DNA of 33,820 nt, taken from positions 1-33,820 of the forward strand of contig JAEEYP010000107.1 in the NCBI GenBank assembly GCA_016288155.1, read 5' to 3'. Positions 7,349 through 16,063 of this stretch are shown here, in pieces. The translations under genes and the position numbers were made by a program. Positions within the stretch are counted from its first letter, which is position 1. Every line of letters starts with the position of its first letter. The notes beneath the pieces were generated by a model. The model ran no database searches, was not told where the DNA came from, and saw only the letters and a program-made list of their open reading frames with translations. The DNA is from Clostridiales bacterium. Lineage in GTDB: Bacteria; Bacillota; Clostridia; Oscillospirales; CAG-272.

Positions 7349-8839
7349 ATGAAGAACAGGATCTTCGCGCTTTGTCTTTCCTGCCTCATGCTTCTTACGG
7401 TTTTTGCCGCCTGCGGCAAAACGGACACGCCGGACACGCCCACACCCGCCTCCGGCACCGCGGAGCCCGGCGAGTCGACCGCCGCCCCGGATACGGAGCC
7501 GGTACAGACCTGGCGGCCGGACGAGATGCACGACATCACGGATACCTTCGATCTGGACGGGCGCGCCATCGGCATCATCTATCAGGACAACCACGGCGAT
7601 TTTGCCTCCATGCTCGGCTCCGACGACGCGGACGCCTCGATGATGCAGCTTGAGATGCACTACCGCGACACGTATCTCATGGACGCGCTGAACATCACGT
7701 ACAAGGAGACCTCGTTCTTTTACGACGATCTCACTGCGGGCACGGAAGGGCTTCTGATGTCCGGCGACCTCTCGTGGGATCTCGCGCACTGGAACACCTT
7801 CCGTCTCTTCGGCGGCGGCATCTACGGGCTGCTCTACGATCTGAACACGCTGCCGTACGTCGATCAGACGAAGGCGTACTGGGCGTCGAACGTGCAGGAG
7901 TCGCTCTCCATCGCCGGACACCAGTTCATGGGCATCAACGACTACAATACCGACCGCTTCTCCGGCTGCTGCTGCATCATCTTCAACCGGCAGCTCATCG
8001 AGGACAATCATATGGACGATCCGTATGACCTCGTGCAGAACGGCGAATGGACCTTTGACCGGCTCCTTTCCATGTCGAGCGCCGCATTGCGCGACGTGAA
8101 CGGCGACGGCAAGTATACCGTCGACGAAAGCGGCGACGTTTTCGGCTTCGCCATGCACGAGCAGAACGTCATGCTCTCCTTCTACAACGCGACGGGCAAT
8201 ACCTTCATCACCCACGACGAGGACGACTACCCCGTCTTCAACCTCACCGGGAACGAGACCGCGCAGACCGTCTGGGATTGGCTTTCCGACAATTTCAAGA
8301 AGGATCCGTCCGTCGTCATTCACACGGGCGCACAGCCGAGCTTCGTCAAAGACGAGCTGCTCTTCAACGCGGTGGTGTTCGGCGAGCTGAACGGACTGCG
8401 CGATATGGAAAGCGACTTCGGCGTCCTCCCCTATCCGAAGCTGAACGCGGAGCAGACGGAATACTACACCTGCGGCGGCTACAGCATCGGCGGTCTCGGC
8501 GTGATCTTCGCGACGGAGATCCCGCGTGAGATCGGCGCGTTCCTCGAGCTCGGCTCCTGCTACGGTCATCAGAACCTGATCCCGCGCTTCTACGACAACG
8601 ATCTCAAGAAAAAGATCTCCCGCGATCCCCAGACCTCCCGGATGTTCGATCTCATCATGAACGGCGCCGTCTACGACATGGCGCGCCTCGGCTTCTGGGC
8701 GGAGACGGATCCCGTCTACGGCGACGGCTTCACGAACGGAGGCAACCTTGCCTCGCTGCTCGCCGCCCATGAAAAAAAGATCAACCGCGTACTTTCCGAC
8801 GCCGTCGAGGATTACCTCGACGCGCTGAAATATCAATGA
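7349..8839 (+). CDS. Extracellular solute-binding lipoprotein, paralogue 1
   Basis: The 496-residue product has a lipoprotein signal peptide (Lys/Arg start, hydrophobic run, cysteine at 22 after VFAA) and a Thr/Pro/Ala-rich linker to about residue 55. The remainder resembles family 1 extracellular sugar-binding proteins of ABC transporters: WTFDRLLSMSSAA, then a calcium-loop-like stretch (residues 249-260, DVNGDGKYTVDE), then DVFGF, and a late FGVLPYPK. It would sit on the outer face of the membrane and capture a ligand, perhaps an oligosaccharide. The start follows AAGGGAG. It is the most diverged of three tandem paralogues and has an unusual CCC run at residues 207-209. No permease or ATPase gene lies nearby, so the transporter partner is unknown. 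Confidence 0.82.
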   Translation: MKNRIFALCLSCLMLLTVFAACGKTDTPDTPTPASGTAEPGESTAAPDTEPVQTWRPDEMHDITDTFDLDGRAIGIIYQDNHGDFASMLGSDDADASMMQLEMHYRDTYLMDALNITYKETSFFYDDLTAGTEGLLMSGDLSWDLAHWNTFRLFGGGIYGLLYDLNTLPYVDQTKAYWASNVQESLSIAGHQFMGINDYNTDRFSGCCCIIFNRQLIEDNHMDDPYDLVQNGEWTFDRLLSMSSAALRDVNGDGKYTVDESGDVFGFAMHEQNVMLSFYNATGNTFITHDEDDYPVFNLTGNETAQTVWDWLSDNFKKDPSVVIHTGAQPSFVKDELLFNAVVFGELNGLRDMESDFGVLPYPKLNAEQTEYYTCGGYSIGGLGVIFATEIPREIGAFLELGSCYGHQNLIPRFYDNDLKKKISRDPQTSRMFDLIMNGAVYDMARLGFWAETDPVYGDGFTNGGNLASLLAAHEKKINRVLSDAVEDYLDALKYQ

Positions 8840-8858
8840 TATGAACGTGAGGTCTCTC

Positions 8859-10337
8859 ATGAAAACGCGCATTCTTTCTCTGATCCTGCTCGCCGCGATG
8901 CTCTTCTCGCTCGCCGCGTGCTCAGGCGGGACAAACACCCCCGCCGATACTGCGAAGCCCTCGGACGATTCCACCGCTCCGACCGCCGATACGGAACCGG
9001 CGGCGCCGAAGTGGAACGAAAACGAGGTCGCCGACATTGAAAACCCGCCGACCTTCGGCGGGCGCTCCCTCGGCATCATCTGCCAGCACAATACCCCGGA
9101 TTCATATACCACGTTCCTCGGCGACGAGGACGCGAAGTCCATTCTGGGCATGGAGACCTATTCCCGCGACACGTATCTCATGGATACGCTGGACATCACC
9201 TTCCATTCGATCTCGTTCCATTACGAGAGTCTGTGCGAAGGAACGGAACAGCTGATCATGGCGGGCGATCTTTCCTTCGATTTCGCGTACTGGAACACCT
9301 TCCGTCTCTTCAAGGGCGCGCTCTGGGGACTGCTGTCCGATTTGAACGAGCTTCCCTACGTCGATACGAACAAGGCGTACTGGGCGACGCAGACGCAGCA
9401 GACGCTCGCCATCGCCGGGCATCAGTTCATGGCGATCAGCGACTTCACGCCGGGACGCTACGCCTCCTGCGAGTGCATCGTGTTCAACATGAACGTACTC
9501 GACGCCTATCATCTGGAGAATCCCTTCGACCTCGTCGCAAGCGGCGACTGGACGTTCGACACCTTCATCACGATGACGAACGCGGTCAGCAACGACGTCA
9601 ACGGCGACGGCGTCTTCGATCCGACGGAGGACGTCTTCGGCTTTTTCATCCCGAGCGATCAGGACACGATCGTGCGTTTCTATTCCGCGACCGGCTCGAC
9701 GATCATAACGTTCGACGACGAGGGGCTTCCGAAGTTCCAGCTTTCCGGCAATATGCTGTTCAACGACGTGTGGGAATGGTGCGCAAAGAATCTCCGCGAT
9801 TCCAACAAAGTCGTCTGTAACTCACTGAGTGAAGATCCCTTCATGAAGGATCACGTGCTCTTCGCCCAGTATGCCTTCGGCGGATTGGGCGGACTGCGTG
9901 AGATGGAAGCGGACTTCGGCATCCTGCCCTCCCCGAAGTGGAACAAGGATCAGACGGAATACTACACGACGGGCGGCGTGAACGTCACACCGATCGGCGG
10001 CATCTTCTATTCGGAGGTGCCCGAGGCGGTCGGCGCCGTGCTCGAGCTCGGCTCCGCCTACGGATACCAGAACATCATCCCGATCTACTTCGACAACGAT
10101 CTCAAAATGAAGATCGCGCGCAACCCGGAAAGCTCGCAGATGATCCAGCTGATCCTCGACAGCGCCGTGTACGACATGGCGCGCCTCGGCTTCTGGTATG
10201 AGACGTACGAGGTCTACCGCACGGGCTTCAATGAAAGCAAGAGCCTTTCTTCCCTGCTCGCCTCGCGGGAGAAATCGATCAATAACAAAATATCCGACGC
10301 CATCGAGGATATGCTCGACGAGCTGAAATATCGATGA
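8859..10337 (+). CDS. Extracellular solute-binding lipoprotein, paralogue 2
   Basis: The 492-residue product starts with a classical lipoprotein signal ending SLAAC (cysteine 21) and an acidic, Pro/Thr-rich linker. The body matches its neighbours over the full length, including SRDTYLMDTLDITF, the 12-residue EF-hand-like loop at residues 246-257 (DVNGDGVFDPTE), and ADFGILPSPKWNKDQTEYYTTGG. The start chosen (MKTR) has GAGGT six bases upstream; an in-frame ATG 18 bases earlier has no site. It begins 19 bases after paralogue 1 ends. It is very close to paralogue 3 in protein and DNA, with near-identical signal sequence, so these two arose by a recent duplication. Ligand unknown. Confidence 0.82.
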   Translation: MKTRILSLILLAAMLFSLAACSGGTNTPADTAKPSDDSTAPTADTEPAAPKWNENEVADIENPPTFGGRSLGIICQHNTPDSYTTFLGDEDAKSILGMETYSRDTYLMDTLDITFHSISFHYESLCEGTEQLIMAGDLSFDFAYWNTFRLFKGALWGLLSDLNELPYVDTNKAYWATQTQQTLAIAGHQFMAISDFTPGRYASCECIVFNMNVLDAYHLENPFDLVASGDWTFDTFITMTNAVSNDVNGDGVFDPTEDVFGFFIPSDQDTIVRFYSATGSTIITFDDEGLPKFQLSGNMLFNDVWEWCAKNLRDSNKVVCNSLSEDPFMKDHVLFAQYAFGGLGGLREMEADFGILPSPKWNKDQTEYYTTGGVNVTPIGGIFYSEVPEAVGAVLELGSAYGYQNIIPIYFDNDLKMKIARNPESSQMIQLILDSAVYDMARLGFWYETYEVYRTGFNESKSLSSLLASREKSINNKISDAIEDMLDELKYR

Positions 10338-10356
10338 TATGAAAGGGAGATCTCTT

Positions 10357-11838
10357 ATGAAAACGCGCATTCTTTCTCTGATCCTGCTCGCCGCGATGCT
10401 CTTCTCGCTCGCCGCGTGCTCAGGCGGTACAAACAAGCCTGCCGACACGGCGAAGCCTGCCGAAAGCTCCACCGCTCCGACCGCCGATACGGAACCGGCG
10501 GCGCCGAAGTGGAAAGAAAACGAGGTCGCCGACGTCGAGAACCCGCCGACCTTCGACGGGCGCTCCCTCGGCATCATCGCCCAGCACAGCACTCCGGGAG
10601 AATACAGTACGTTTCTCGGCGACGAGGAAGCAGAGTCCATCATAGGCATGGAGACCTATTCCCGCGACACGTATCTCATGGATACGCTGGACATCACCTT
10701 CCACTCCACCTCCTTCTATTATGAGGAACTGTGTCAGGGGACGGAAGCGCTGCTCATGGCGGGCGACTTCTCCTTCGATTTCGCGTACTGGAACACCTTC
10801 CGTCTCTTCAAGGGCGGGCTCTGGGGACTGCTGTCCGATCTGAACGAGCTCCCCTACGTCGATACGAGCAAGGCGTACTGGGCGACGCAGACGCAACAGA
10901 CGCTCTCCATCGCCGGGCATCAGTTCATGGCGATCAGCGACTTCACGCCGGGGCGCTACGCCTCCTGCGAGTGCATCGTGTTCAACATGGACGTGCTCGA
11001 CGCCTATAACCTCGACAATCCCTTCGACCTCGTCGCAAGCGGCGACTGGACCTTCGACACCTTCATCACCATGGCGAATACCGTCCACAACGACCTCAAC
11101 GGCGACGGCGTCTTCGATCCGATGGAGGACGTCTTCGGCTTCTACATCCCGGACGATCAGAATACGATCGTGCGCTTCTATTCCGCGACCGGTTCGACGA
11201 TCATGACGTTCGACGACGAGGGGCTTCCGAAATTCCAGCTCTCCGGCAACATGCTGTTCAACGACGTGTGGGAATGGTGTGCGAAGAACCTCCGCGATTC
11301 CAACAACGTCGTCATGCGCGGCGTGGAAGAAGATCCGTTTATGAAGGATCAGGTGCTCTTCGCCCAGTATTCCTTCGCCATGCTGAACAACCTGCGCGAG
11401 ATGGAGGCGGATTTCGGCATCCTGCCCTCCCCGAAGTGGAATAAGGACCAGACGGAATACTACACGACGGGCGGCGTGAACGTCAATCCGATCGGCCCGC
11501 TCTTCTACTCGGAGGTGCCCGAGGCGGTCGGCGCCGTACTTGAGCTCGGCTCCGCCTACGGCTACCAGAACATCATTCCGATCTACTTCGACAACGACCT
11601 CAAGAAGAAGATCGCGCGCAACCCGGAAAGCTCGGAGATGATCCAGCTGATCCTCGACAGCGCCGTGTACGACATGGCGCGCCTCGGCTTCTGGTACGAG
11701 ACGTACGAGGTCTACCGCACGGGCTTCAACGACAGCAAAAGCCTCTCTTCCCTGCTCGCCTCGCGGGAAAAATCGATCAACAACAAAATTTCCGACGCCG
11801 TCGAGGATATGCTCGACGAGCTGCGCTTCAGGCAGTAA
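10357..11838 (+). CDS. Extracellular solute-binding lipoprotein, paralogue 3
   Basis: The 493-residue product is nearly a copy of paralogue 2: the same signal sequence and LAAC lipobox, the same EF-hand-like loop (DLNGDGVFDPME), and the same C-terminal SSLLASREKSINNKISDA. Differences cluster in a few patches, notably after NNVVMRG and around FAMLNNLREME, where paralogue 2 reads NKVVCNS and FGGLGGLREME. These patches may bear on ligand choice, though that is inference. GGGAG lies eight bases before the chosen ATG. It is the last gene of the triplet and a strong terminator follows. Expected location is the outer membrane-anchored surface of the cell. Confidence 0.82.
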   Translation: MKTRILSLILLAAMLFSLAACSGGTNKPADTAKPAESSTAPTADTEPAAPKWKENEVADVENPPTFDGRSLGIIAQHSTPGEYSTFLGDEEAESIIGMETYSRDTYLMDTLDITFHSTSFYYEELCQGTEALLMAGDFSFDFAYWNTFRLFKGGLWGLLSDLNELPYVDTSKAYWATQTQQTLSIAGHQFMAISDFTPGRYASCECIVFNMDVLDAYNLDNPFDLVASGDWTFDTFITMANTVHNDLNGDGVFDPMEDVFGFYIPDDQNTIVRFYSATGSTIMTFDDEGLPKFQLSGNMLFNDVWEWCAKNLRDSNNVVMRGVEEDPFMKDQVLFAQYSFAMLNNLREMEADFGILPSPKWNKDQTEYYTTGGVNVNPIGPLFYSEVPEAVGAVLELGSAYGYQNIIPIYFDNDLKKKIARNPESSEMIQLILDSAVYDMARLGFWYETYEVYRTGFNDSKSLSSLLASREKSINNKISDAVEDMLDELRFRQ

Positions 11839-11864
11839 AACCGCCGCACAAGAAATCATACAAG

Positions 11865-11897
11865 ACAAGCCGGGGATCTCCTCCCCGGCTTGTTTTT
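11865..11897. terminator. Bidirectional terminator between lipoprotein 3 and the metal ATPase
   Basis: A perfect 12-bp stem (11865-11876 with 11882-11893) is followed by five T on the plus strand. The two flanking genes converge here, so the hairpin may serve both. Confidence 0.88.
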
Positions 11898-11914
11898 GTA
11901 TCGGATATTCGATT

Positions 11915-13783
11915 TTACGTTTTCGGGATCCGCAGCGCGCGCATGGCATTGAGGATGGCGAGCGCGGCGACGCCGACGTCGGCAAAGACCGCCGCCCACA
12001 TGCCGACCGCGCCGACCGCGCCGAGCAGAAGGATCAGCGCTTTCACGCCGAGCGCGAAGCCGATGTTCTCCCACACGATCCGTACCGTGCGCCGGGCGAT
12101 GCGGATCGCCTGAGGGATCCTGGCGGGCGCGTCGTCCATCAGGACGATATCCGCCGCTTCGATCGCGGCGTCGGAGCCCATGGCGCCCATGGCGATCCCG
12201 ACGTCCGCCCGCACAAGCACGGGCGCGTCGTTGATCCCGTCGCCGACGAAGGCGGTCTTCCCCGTCTTTCCGGCGGCAGCGAGGATCTCTTCCAGGAGGC
12301 GCACCTTGTCTCCCGGAAGGAGCGCGCCGTGGTATTCGTCGATGCCGAGCGCTTTTGCCGTTTCGCGGGCAACTTCTTCGGAATCGCCGGTCAGCATCAC
12401 CGTGCGCGTGACGCCGAGCGCGCGCAGTGCGGACACCGCGTCTCCCGCGTCCTCCTTCGGGCTGTCCGAGATCACGATGTGCCCCATGTATTCGCCGTCG
12501 CGGGCAACGTGTACCGTCGTGCCCGTATGATGGCAGGCATGCCAGGCGGCGCCGACGTCGTCCATGAGACGGCTGTTCCCCGCGCTGATCTCATGACCGT
12601 CCACCTGCGCGCGCACGCCGCGTCCGGCGATCTCCTCCGCGTTCCGCACGCGGCGGGAATCCGGCTCCGCGCCGTACCCCTCCCGCACGGAGCGGGCGAT
12701 CGGATGATCCGAGCAGGTCTCCGCGTACGCGGCGGTCTCGAGCAACTCCGGCGCCGTGCCGACGGACGGATGGACCGCCGTCACGGTGAAACTCCCCTCC
12801 GTCAGCGTGCCGGTCTTGTCAAAGACAACGGTCGAGACGGAGGCAAGCGCCTCCAGATCGCTGCCGCCCTTGACGAGGATCCCGGCGCGCGAGGCACCGC
12901 CGATCGCGCAGAAGAAGGTGAGCGGCACGGAAATGACGAGCGCGCACGGACAGGAGATCACGAGAAAGGTCAAGGCGCGATGGATCCAATCCGTCCATCC
13001 TCCGCCGAGGATCAGCGGCGGAAGCACGGCGAGTAGCACGGCGGCGATCACGACGGCAGGCGTATACCACCGCGCGAAGCGCGTGATGAAATTCTCCGTG
13101 CGCGCCTTGCGGGCGGATGCGCTCTCCACGAGTTCCACGATCTTCGCCGCCGTCGATTCCCCGTACGGCTTCGTCGTGCGGATCCGCAGCGTTCCTTCCC
13201 GGTTGAGACAGCCGCTGACGACCGGATCGCCGACCGACACGCGCCGCGGCGCGGATTCGCCCGTCAGCGCGGCGGTATCGAGCGTGGATCCGCCCTCGCA
13301 GACGGTCCCGTCGAGCGGGATCTTCTCACCGGGGCGCACGAGGATCTCCGACCCCGGCGCCACCTCGGACGGAGACACGGTCTCGATCTCGCCCGTCGGG
13401 CCGATCCGGTTCGCCGTATCGGGGCAGATGTCCATCAGCGCCGCGATGGAGCGGCGTGAGGAGGCGACGGCGCAGCTCTGGAACCACTCGCCGAGCTGAT
13501 AAAACAACATCACGGCGACGCCTTCCTCATAGTTCCCGGTGGCGAACGCGCCGATCGTGGCGACGGACATCAGAAAATTCTCATCGAATACCTGCCCGTG
13601 CGCGATATTGCGCGCGGCGCGCCACAGGATGTCCCAACCGATCACGGCGTACGGGATCAGATACAAAGGGAGCGCCCGTATACCCTCAAAGAACGGGACG
13701 GTGCGCGCAATCACGGCGGCGGCGGCGAGCAGCGCCGCGGCGATCCCGATGCGGACGAGCGTCCGCTTCTGGCGGCGGCTCAT
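11915..13783 (-). CDS. Zn/Cd/Pb-type P1B-2 heavy-metal-translocating ATPase
   Basis: The 622-residue product is a soft-metal P-type ATPase that pumps divalent metal ions out of the cell at the expense of ATP. Motifs in order are TGES (174-177), the transmembrane metal site CPC (278-280), phosphorylation site DKTGT (D322), the HP motif (360-361) and GDGINDAP (514-521). A lysine in the penultimate membrane helix (K581) and an aspartate in the last (D602, DVGVA) mark the Zn/Cd/Pb subgroup. There is no N-terminal HMA domain; instead a separate HMA gene ends one base before this start. No clear ribosome binding site is seen, suggesting translational coupling. The SmtB-like repressor at the head of the operon supports zinc or cadmium efflux. 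Confidence 0.93.
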   Translation of the reverse strand: MSRRQKRTLVRIGIAAALLAAAAVIARTVPFFEGIRALPLYLIPYAVIGWDILWRAARNIAHGQVFDENFLMSVATIGAFATGNYEEGVAVMLFYQLGEWFQSCAVASSRRSIAALMDICPDTANRIGPTGEIETVSPSEVAPGSEILVRPGEKIPLDGTVCEGGSTLDTAALTGESAPRRVSVGDPVVSGCLNREGTLRIRTTKPYGESTAAKIVELVESASARKARTENFITRFARWYTPAVVIAAVLLAVLPPLILGGGWTDWIHRALTFLVISCPCALVISVPLTFFCAIGGASRAGILVKGGSDLEALASVSTVVFDKTGTLTEGSFTVTAVHPSVGTAPELLETAAYAETCSDHPIARSVREGYGAEPDSRRVRNAEEIAGRGVRAQVDGHEISAGNSRLMDDVGAAWHACHHTGTTVHVARDGEYMGHIVISDSPKEDAGDAVSALRALGVTRTVMLTGDSEEVARETAKALGIDEYHGALLPGDKVRLLEEILAAAGKTGKTAFVGDGINDAPVLVRADVGIAMGAMGSDAAIEAADIVLMDDAPARIPQAIRIARRTVRIVWENIGFALGVKALILLLGAVGAVGMWAAVFADVGVAALAILNAMRALRIPKT

Positions 13784-13784
13784 G

Positions 13785-14003
13785 TCACAGCTTCACGCTG
13801 CAGTCCGGCTCGACGCGCCGGATACAGCGGACTGCCTCCTTCAGGATCGCGTCGAACCGATCGTCGTCCGCCGTCAAAATCATCTTCTGCGTCAGGAAAT
13901 TCACGTGGATCTCCTCGACGCCGTCGATTTTTTTGATCGCTTCTTCCATTTTGCGCGCGCAGTTCGCGCAGTCGAGGTCTTCCAGCATAAACGTCTTTGT
14001 CAT
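13785..14003 (-). CDS. Free-standing heavy-metal-associated (HMA) domain protein
   Basis: This 72-residue protein is a single ferredoxin-like HMA domain with the metal site DCANC (C12 and C15). In many relatives this domain is fused to the N-terminus of the P-type ATPase; here it is a separate reading frame ending one base before the ATPase start, both in the minus direction. It could act as a metal chaperone for the pump or as a detached regulatory domain. The start has GGAGGA seven bases upstream. C62 and C69 near the end (IRRVEPDCSVKL region) may add ligands, which is inference. Confidence 0.9.
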   Translation of the reverse strand: MTKTFMLEDLDCANCARKMEEAIKKIDGVEEIHVNFLTQKMILTADDDRFDAILKEAVRCIRRVEPDCSVKL

Positions 14004-14052
14004 GGTTCCGTCCTCCGATAAAATGAATTCAATGGTGTGCCGAATGCCGTTA

Positions 14053-14421
14053 TCACTCGTTGACGTGCTCCATGCCCTGCCCGATCATCGTGCGGACGTG
14101 GTCGTCGTCGAGCGAATAGAATACGATCTTTCCGTCCTTGCGTCCCTTGACGAGCTTGTTCGTGCGAAGGATGCGGAGCTGATGGGACACGGCGGTCTGC
14201 GTCATGCCGAGCAGCTGCGCGATATCTCCAACGCAGAGCTCCGCCTCAAAGAGCGCGTACAGGATCCGGATCCTCGTCGTGTCCCCGAATACCTTGAACA
14301 GCTCCGCCAGATCGCTCAGCGTCTCTTCCTCCGGCATATCCGCCAGCACGCGCCGCACCGTATCCTCATGCACGCACAGGTACTCGCCGCGTTCCTCTTC
14401 CGTTTCCCGTTCTCTGTCCAT
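14053..14421 (-). CDS. ArsR/SmtB family metal-responsive repressor
   Basis: The 122-residue product is a winged-helix repressor of the SmtB/CzrA type. The recognition helix region reads MTQTAVSHQLRILR. The alpha-5 zinc site is complete: D106, H108, H119 and E122 match the D-x-H-x10-H-x2-E pattern of SmtB. The alpha-3 cysteine is present in ELCVGD (C63), with C16 and H18 near the N-terminus as possible partners. Metal binding would release it from DNA and allow expression of the HMA protein and efflux pump downstream. The start at 14421 has GGAGGAG four bases upstream; an ATG 18 bases earlier lacks a site. The next gene follows after 49 bases. Confidence 0.93.
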   Translation of the reverse strand: MDRERETEEERGEYLCVHEDTVRRVLADMPEEETLSDLAELFKVFGDTTRIRILYALFEAELCVGDIAQLLGMTQTAVSHQLRILRTNKLVKGRKDGKIVFYSLDDDHVRTMIGQGMEHVNE

Positions 14422-14440
14422 ACGCTCCTCCATTTTCATT

Positions 14441-14484
14441 TGTTCATCTGTTCATATATTACCACATCCGAGTGGATTTGTCAA
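14441..14484 (-). promoter_or_regulatory. Promoter and likely repressor operator of the metal-efflux operon
   Basis: On the minus strand, -35 TTGACA (14479-14484) and -10 TAATAT (14456-14461) have a 17-bp spacer. Just downstream, TGAACA occurs twice with an 8-base period (14449-14454 and 14441-14446) and a related TGAAA follows. TGAA half-sites are typical of SmtB/CadC operators, but there they are inverted repeats; here they are direct repeats. Binding at this position would block transcription start. Confidence 0.7.
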
Positions 14485-14544
14485 TACGGTATCCGTACTT
14501 TTCCGTGCATCGCATCGATTTTTCCATTCCCCACAAAAAAACTC

Positions 14545-14574
14545 TTGACACAGGCGTATGCTTTTTGATATAAT
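14545..14574 (+). promoter_or_regulatory. Sigma-A promoter of the flavoprotein-GTPase operon
   Basis: -35 TTGACA (14545-14550) and -10 TATAAT (14569-14574) are separated by 18 bp. Both hexamers match consensus. Confidence 0.85.
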
Positions 14575-14589
14575 AACAGAGGATAGATC

Positions 14590-14621
14590 GGCCGTCGCAT
14601 GCGGGAATCCCGCCGACGGCC
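14590..14621 (+). promoter_or_regulatory. Strong hairpin in the leader of the flavoprotein-GTPase operon
   Basis: An 8-bp outer stem (GGCCGTCG with CGACGGCC) encloses a 5-bp inner stem (GCGGG with CCCGC) right after the predicted transcription start. TTTGCCTT follows, which is only a weak T tract. It might be an attenuator, a 5'-end stabiliser or a remnant terminator. It is not a riboswitch class I recognise. Confidence 0.5.
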
Positions 14622-14653
14622 TTTGCCTTGTCATATACAGGAAAGGATCCGTT

Positions 14654-16063
14654 ATGAAAACCGATATCCTCATCATCGGCGCCGGACCCGCCGGCATTTT
14701 CACCGCCATGGAGCTCTGCCGTCTCGGCGACCGCCGCCATATTACGATCGTGGAAAAAGGACAGCCCGTCGAGCGGCGGCACTGCCCGAAGCCGTCCGCC
14801 GGACACTGCGTCGGATGCAAGCCGTACTGTCACATCACGACCGGTTTCTCCGGCGCGGGCGCCTTCTCGGACGGCAAGCTCTCTCTCAGCTGTGAGGTCG
14901 GAGGAGACCTCCCTTCCCTGATCGGCGAGGACTTCGCGCAGCAGCTGATCCGCTACACCGACCGGATCTACCTTGAATTCGGGGCGGATGAGCACGTTGA
15001 GGGACTGAGCAACTCGGAAGCCGTCAAGGAGATCCGCCTGCGGGCGATCCGAGCCGGGCTGAAGCTCGTGGACTGCCCGATCCGTCATATGGGAACGGAG
15101 CGTGCCCAGGCGATCTATCTGGCGATCGAAAACAAGCTGCGCGAGGACGGTGTCGAGCTGCTTTTCGGCAGCGAATGCGTAAACGTCCTGTTGGACGGCG
15201 ACCTCTGCCGGGGCGCCGTCGTCCGCTGCGGTGAAAAAGAAGAAGAGATCCTCGCCGACGAGACGATCATCGCCACGGGGCGGCGCGGCGCGGAATGGCT
15301 GGAGAAGATCTGCGCGGAGCACAACATCGCTCATCAGCCGGGCACCGTCGATATCGGCGTCCGCGTCGAAGTACGCAGCGAGGTCATGGAACGGGTCAAC
15401 GAGGTGCTGTACGAATCGAAGCTGATCGGCTATCCGCTCCCCTACCGCAACAAGGTACGCACTTTCTGCCAGAATCCGGGCGGATTCGTGAGCCAGGAGA
15501 ACTACGACAACGATCTCGCCGTCGTCAACGGGCATTCCTATAAGGAACTGAAGTCGGAAAACACGAACCTGGCGATCCTCTGCTCACACAACTTCAACGT
15601 TCCCTTCAATCAGCCGATCGAGTACGCGCAGAAGGTCGGCGAGCTGACGAACATGCTCGGCGCCGGACATATCCTCGTACAGCGCTACGGCGATATCCTC
15701 GACGGAAAGCGGACGTGGGATAAGGAACTGGCGCAGTCCAACGTCCGTCCCACGCTCCCGGATGCCGTCGCGGGCGATATCACCTCGGCGATGCCTTACC
15801 GTGCGATGACGAACATCCTCGGCTTCATCCGGGCAATGGACGAAGTCGTGCCGGGCTTCGCGGCACGGGAAACGCTCCTCTATTCCCCGGAACTCAAATT
15901 CTATTCCAACCGCGTCCGCATGGACGCCGACCTGAACACGAACGTGCGCGCGCTCCACTGCCTCGGTGATTCGAGCGGGTGGACGCGCGGGCTGATGATG
16001 GCGTCGATCATGGGCGTTCTCATGGGACGCAAGCTCGCCGCATCCGCCGGCGCCGCCCGCTGA
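14654..16063 (+). CDS. COG2509-type FAD-dependent dehydrogenase (uncharacterised)
   Basis: The 469-residue product starts with an FAD-binding Rossmann motif (IIGAGPAGIFTAMEL, about 7-21) and has the C-terminal FAD contact GDSSGWTRGLMMASIMG. The region following RRHCPKPSAGHCVGC holds four cysteines (C44, C52, C55, C59), and then comes GAGAFSDGKLSL, both hallmarks of the COG2509 family. These are presumed oxidoreductases of unknown substrate, and the cysteines could bind a metal or take part in redox chemistry. The start follows AAAGGA seven bases upstream. The stop codon overlaps the next start by one base, so it is translationally coupled to the ribosomal GTPase-NYN fusion gene. The link between the two functions is not obvious. 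Confidence 0.85.
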   Translation: MKTDILIIGAGPAGIFTAMELCRLGDRRHITIVEKGQPVERRHCPKPSAGHCVGCKPYCHITTGFSGAGAFSDGKLSLSCEVGGDLPSLIGEDFAQQLIRYTDRIYLEFGADEHVEGLSNSEAVKEIRLRAIRAGLKLVDCPIRHMGTERAQAIYLAIENKLREDGVELLFGSECVNVLLDGDLCRGAVVRCGEKEEEILADETIIATGRRGAEWLEKICAEHNIAHQPGTVDIGVRVEVRSEVMERVNEVLYESKLIGYPLPYRNKVRTFCQNPGGFVSQENYDNDLAVVNGHSYKELKSENTNLAILCSHNFNVPFNQPIEYAQKVGELTNMLGAGHILVQRYGDILDGKRTWDKELAQSNVRPTLPDAVAGDITSAMPYRAMTNILGFIRAMDEVVPGFAARETLLYSPELKFYSNRVRMDADLNTNVRALHCLGDSSGWTRGLMMASIMGVLMGRKLAASAGAAR

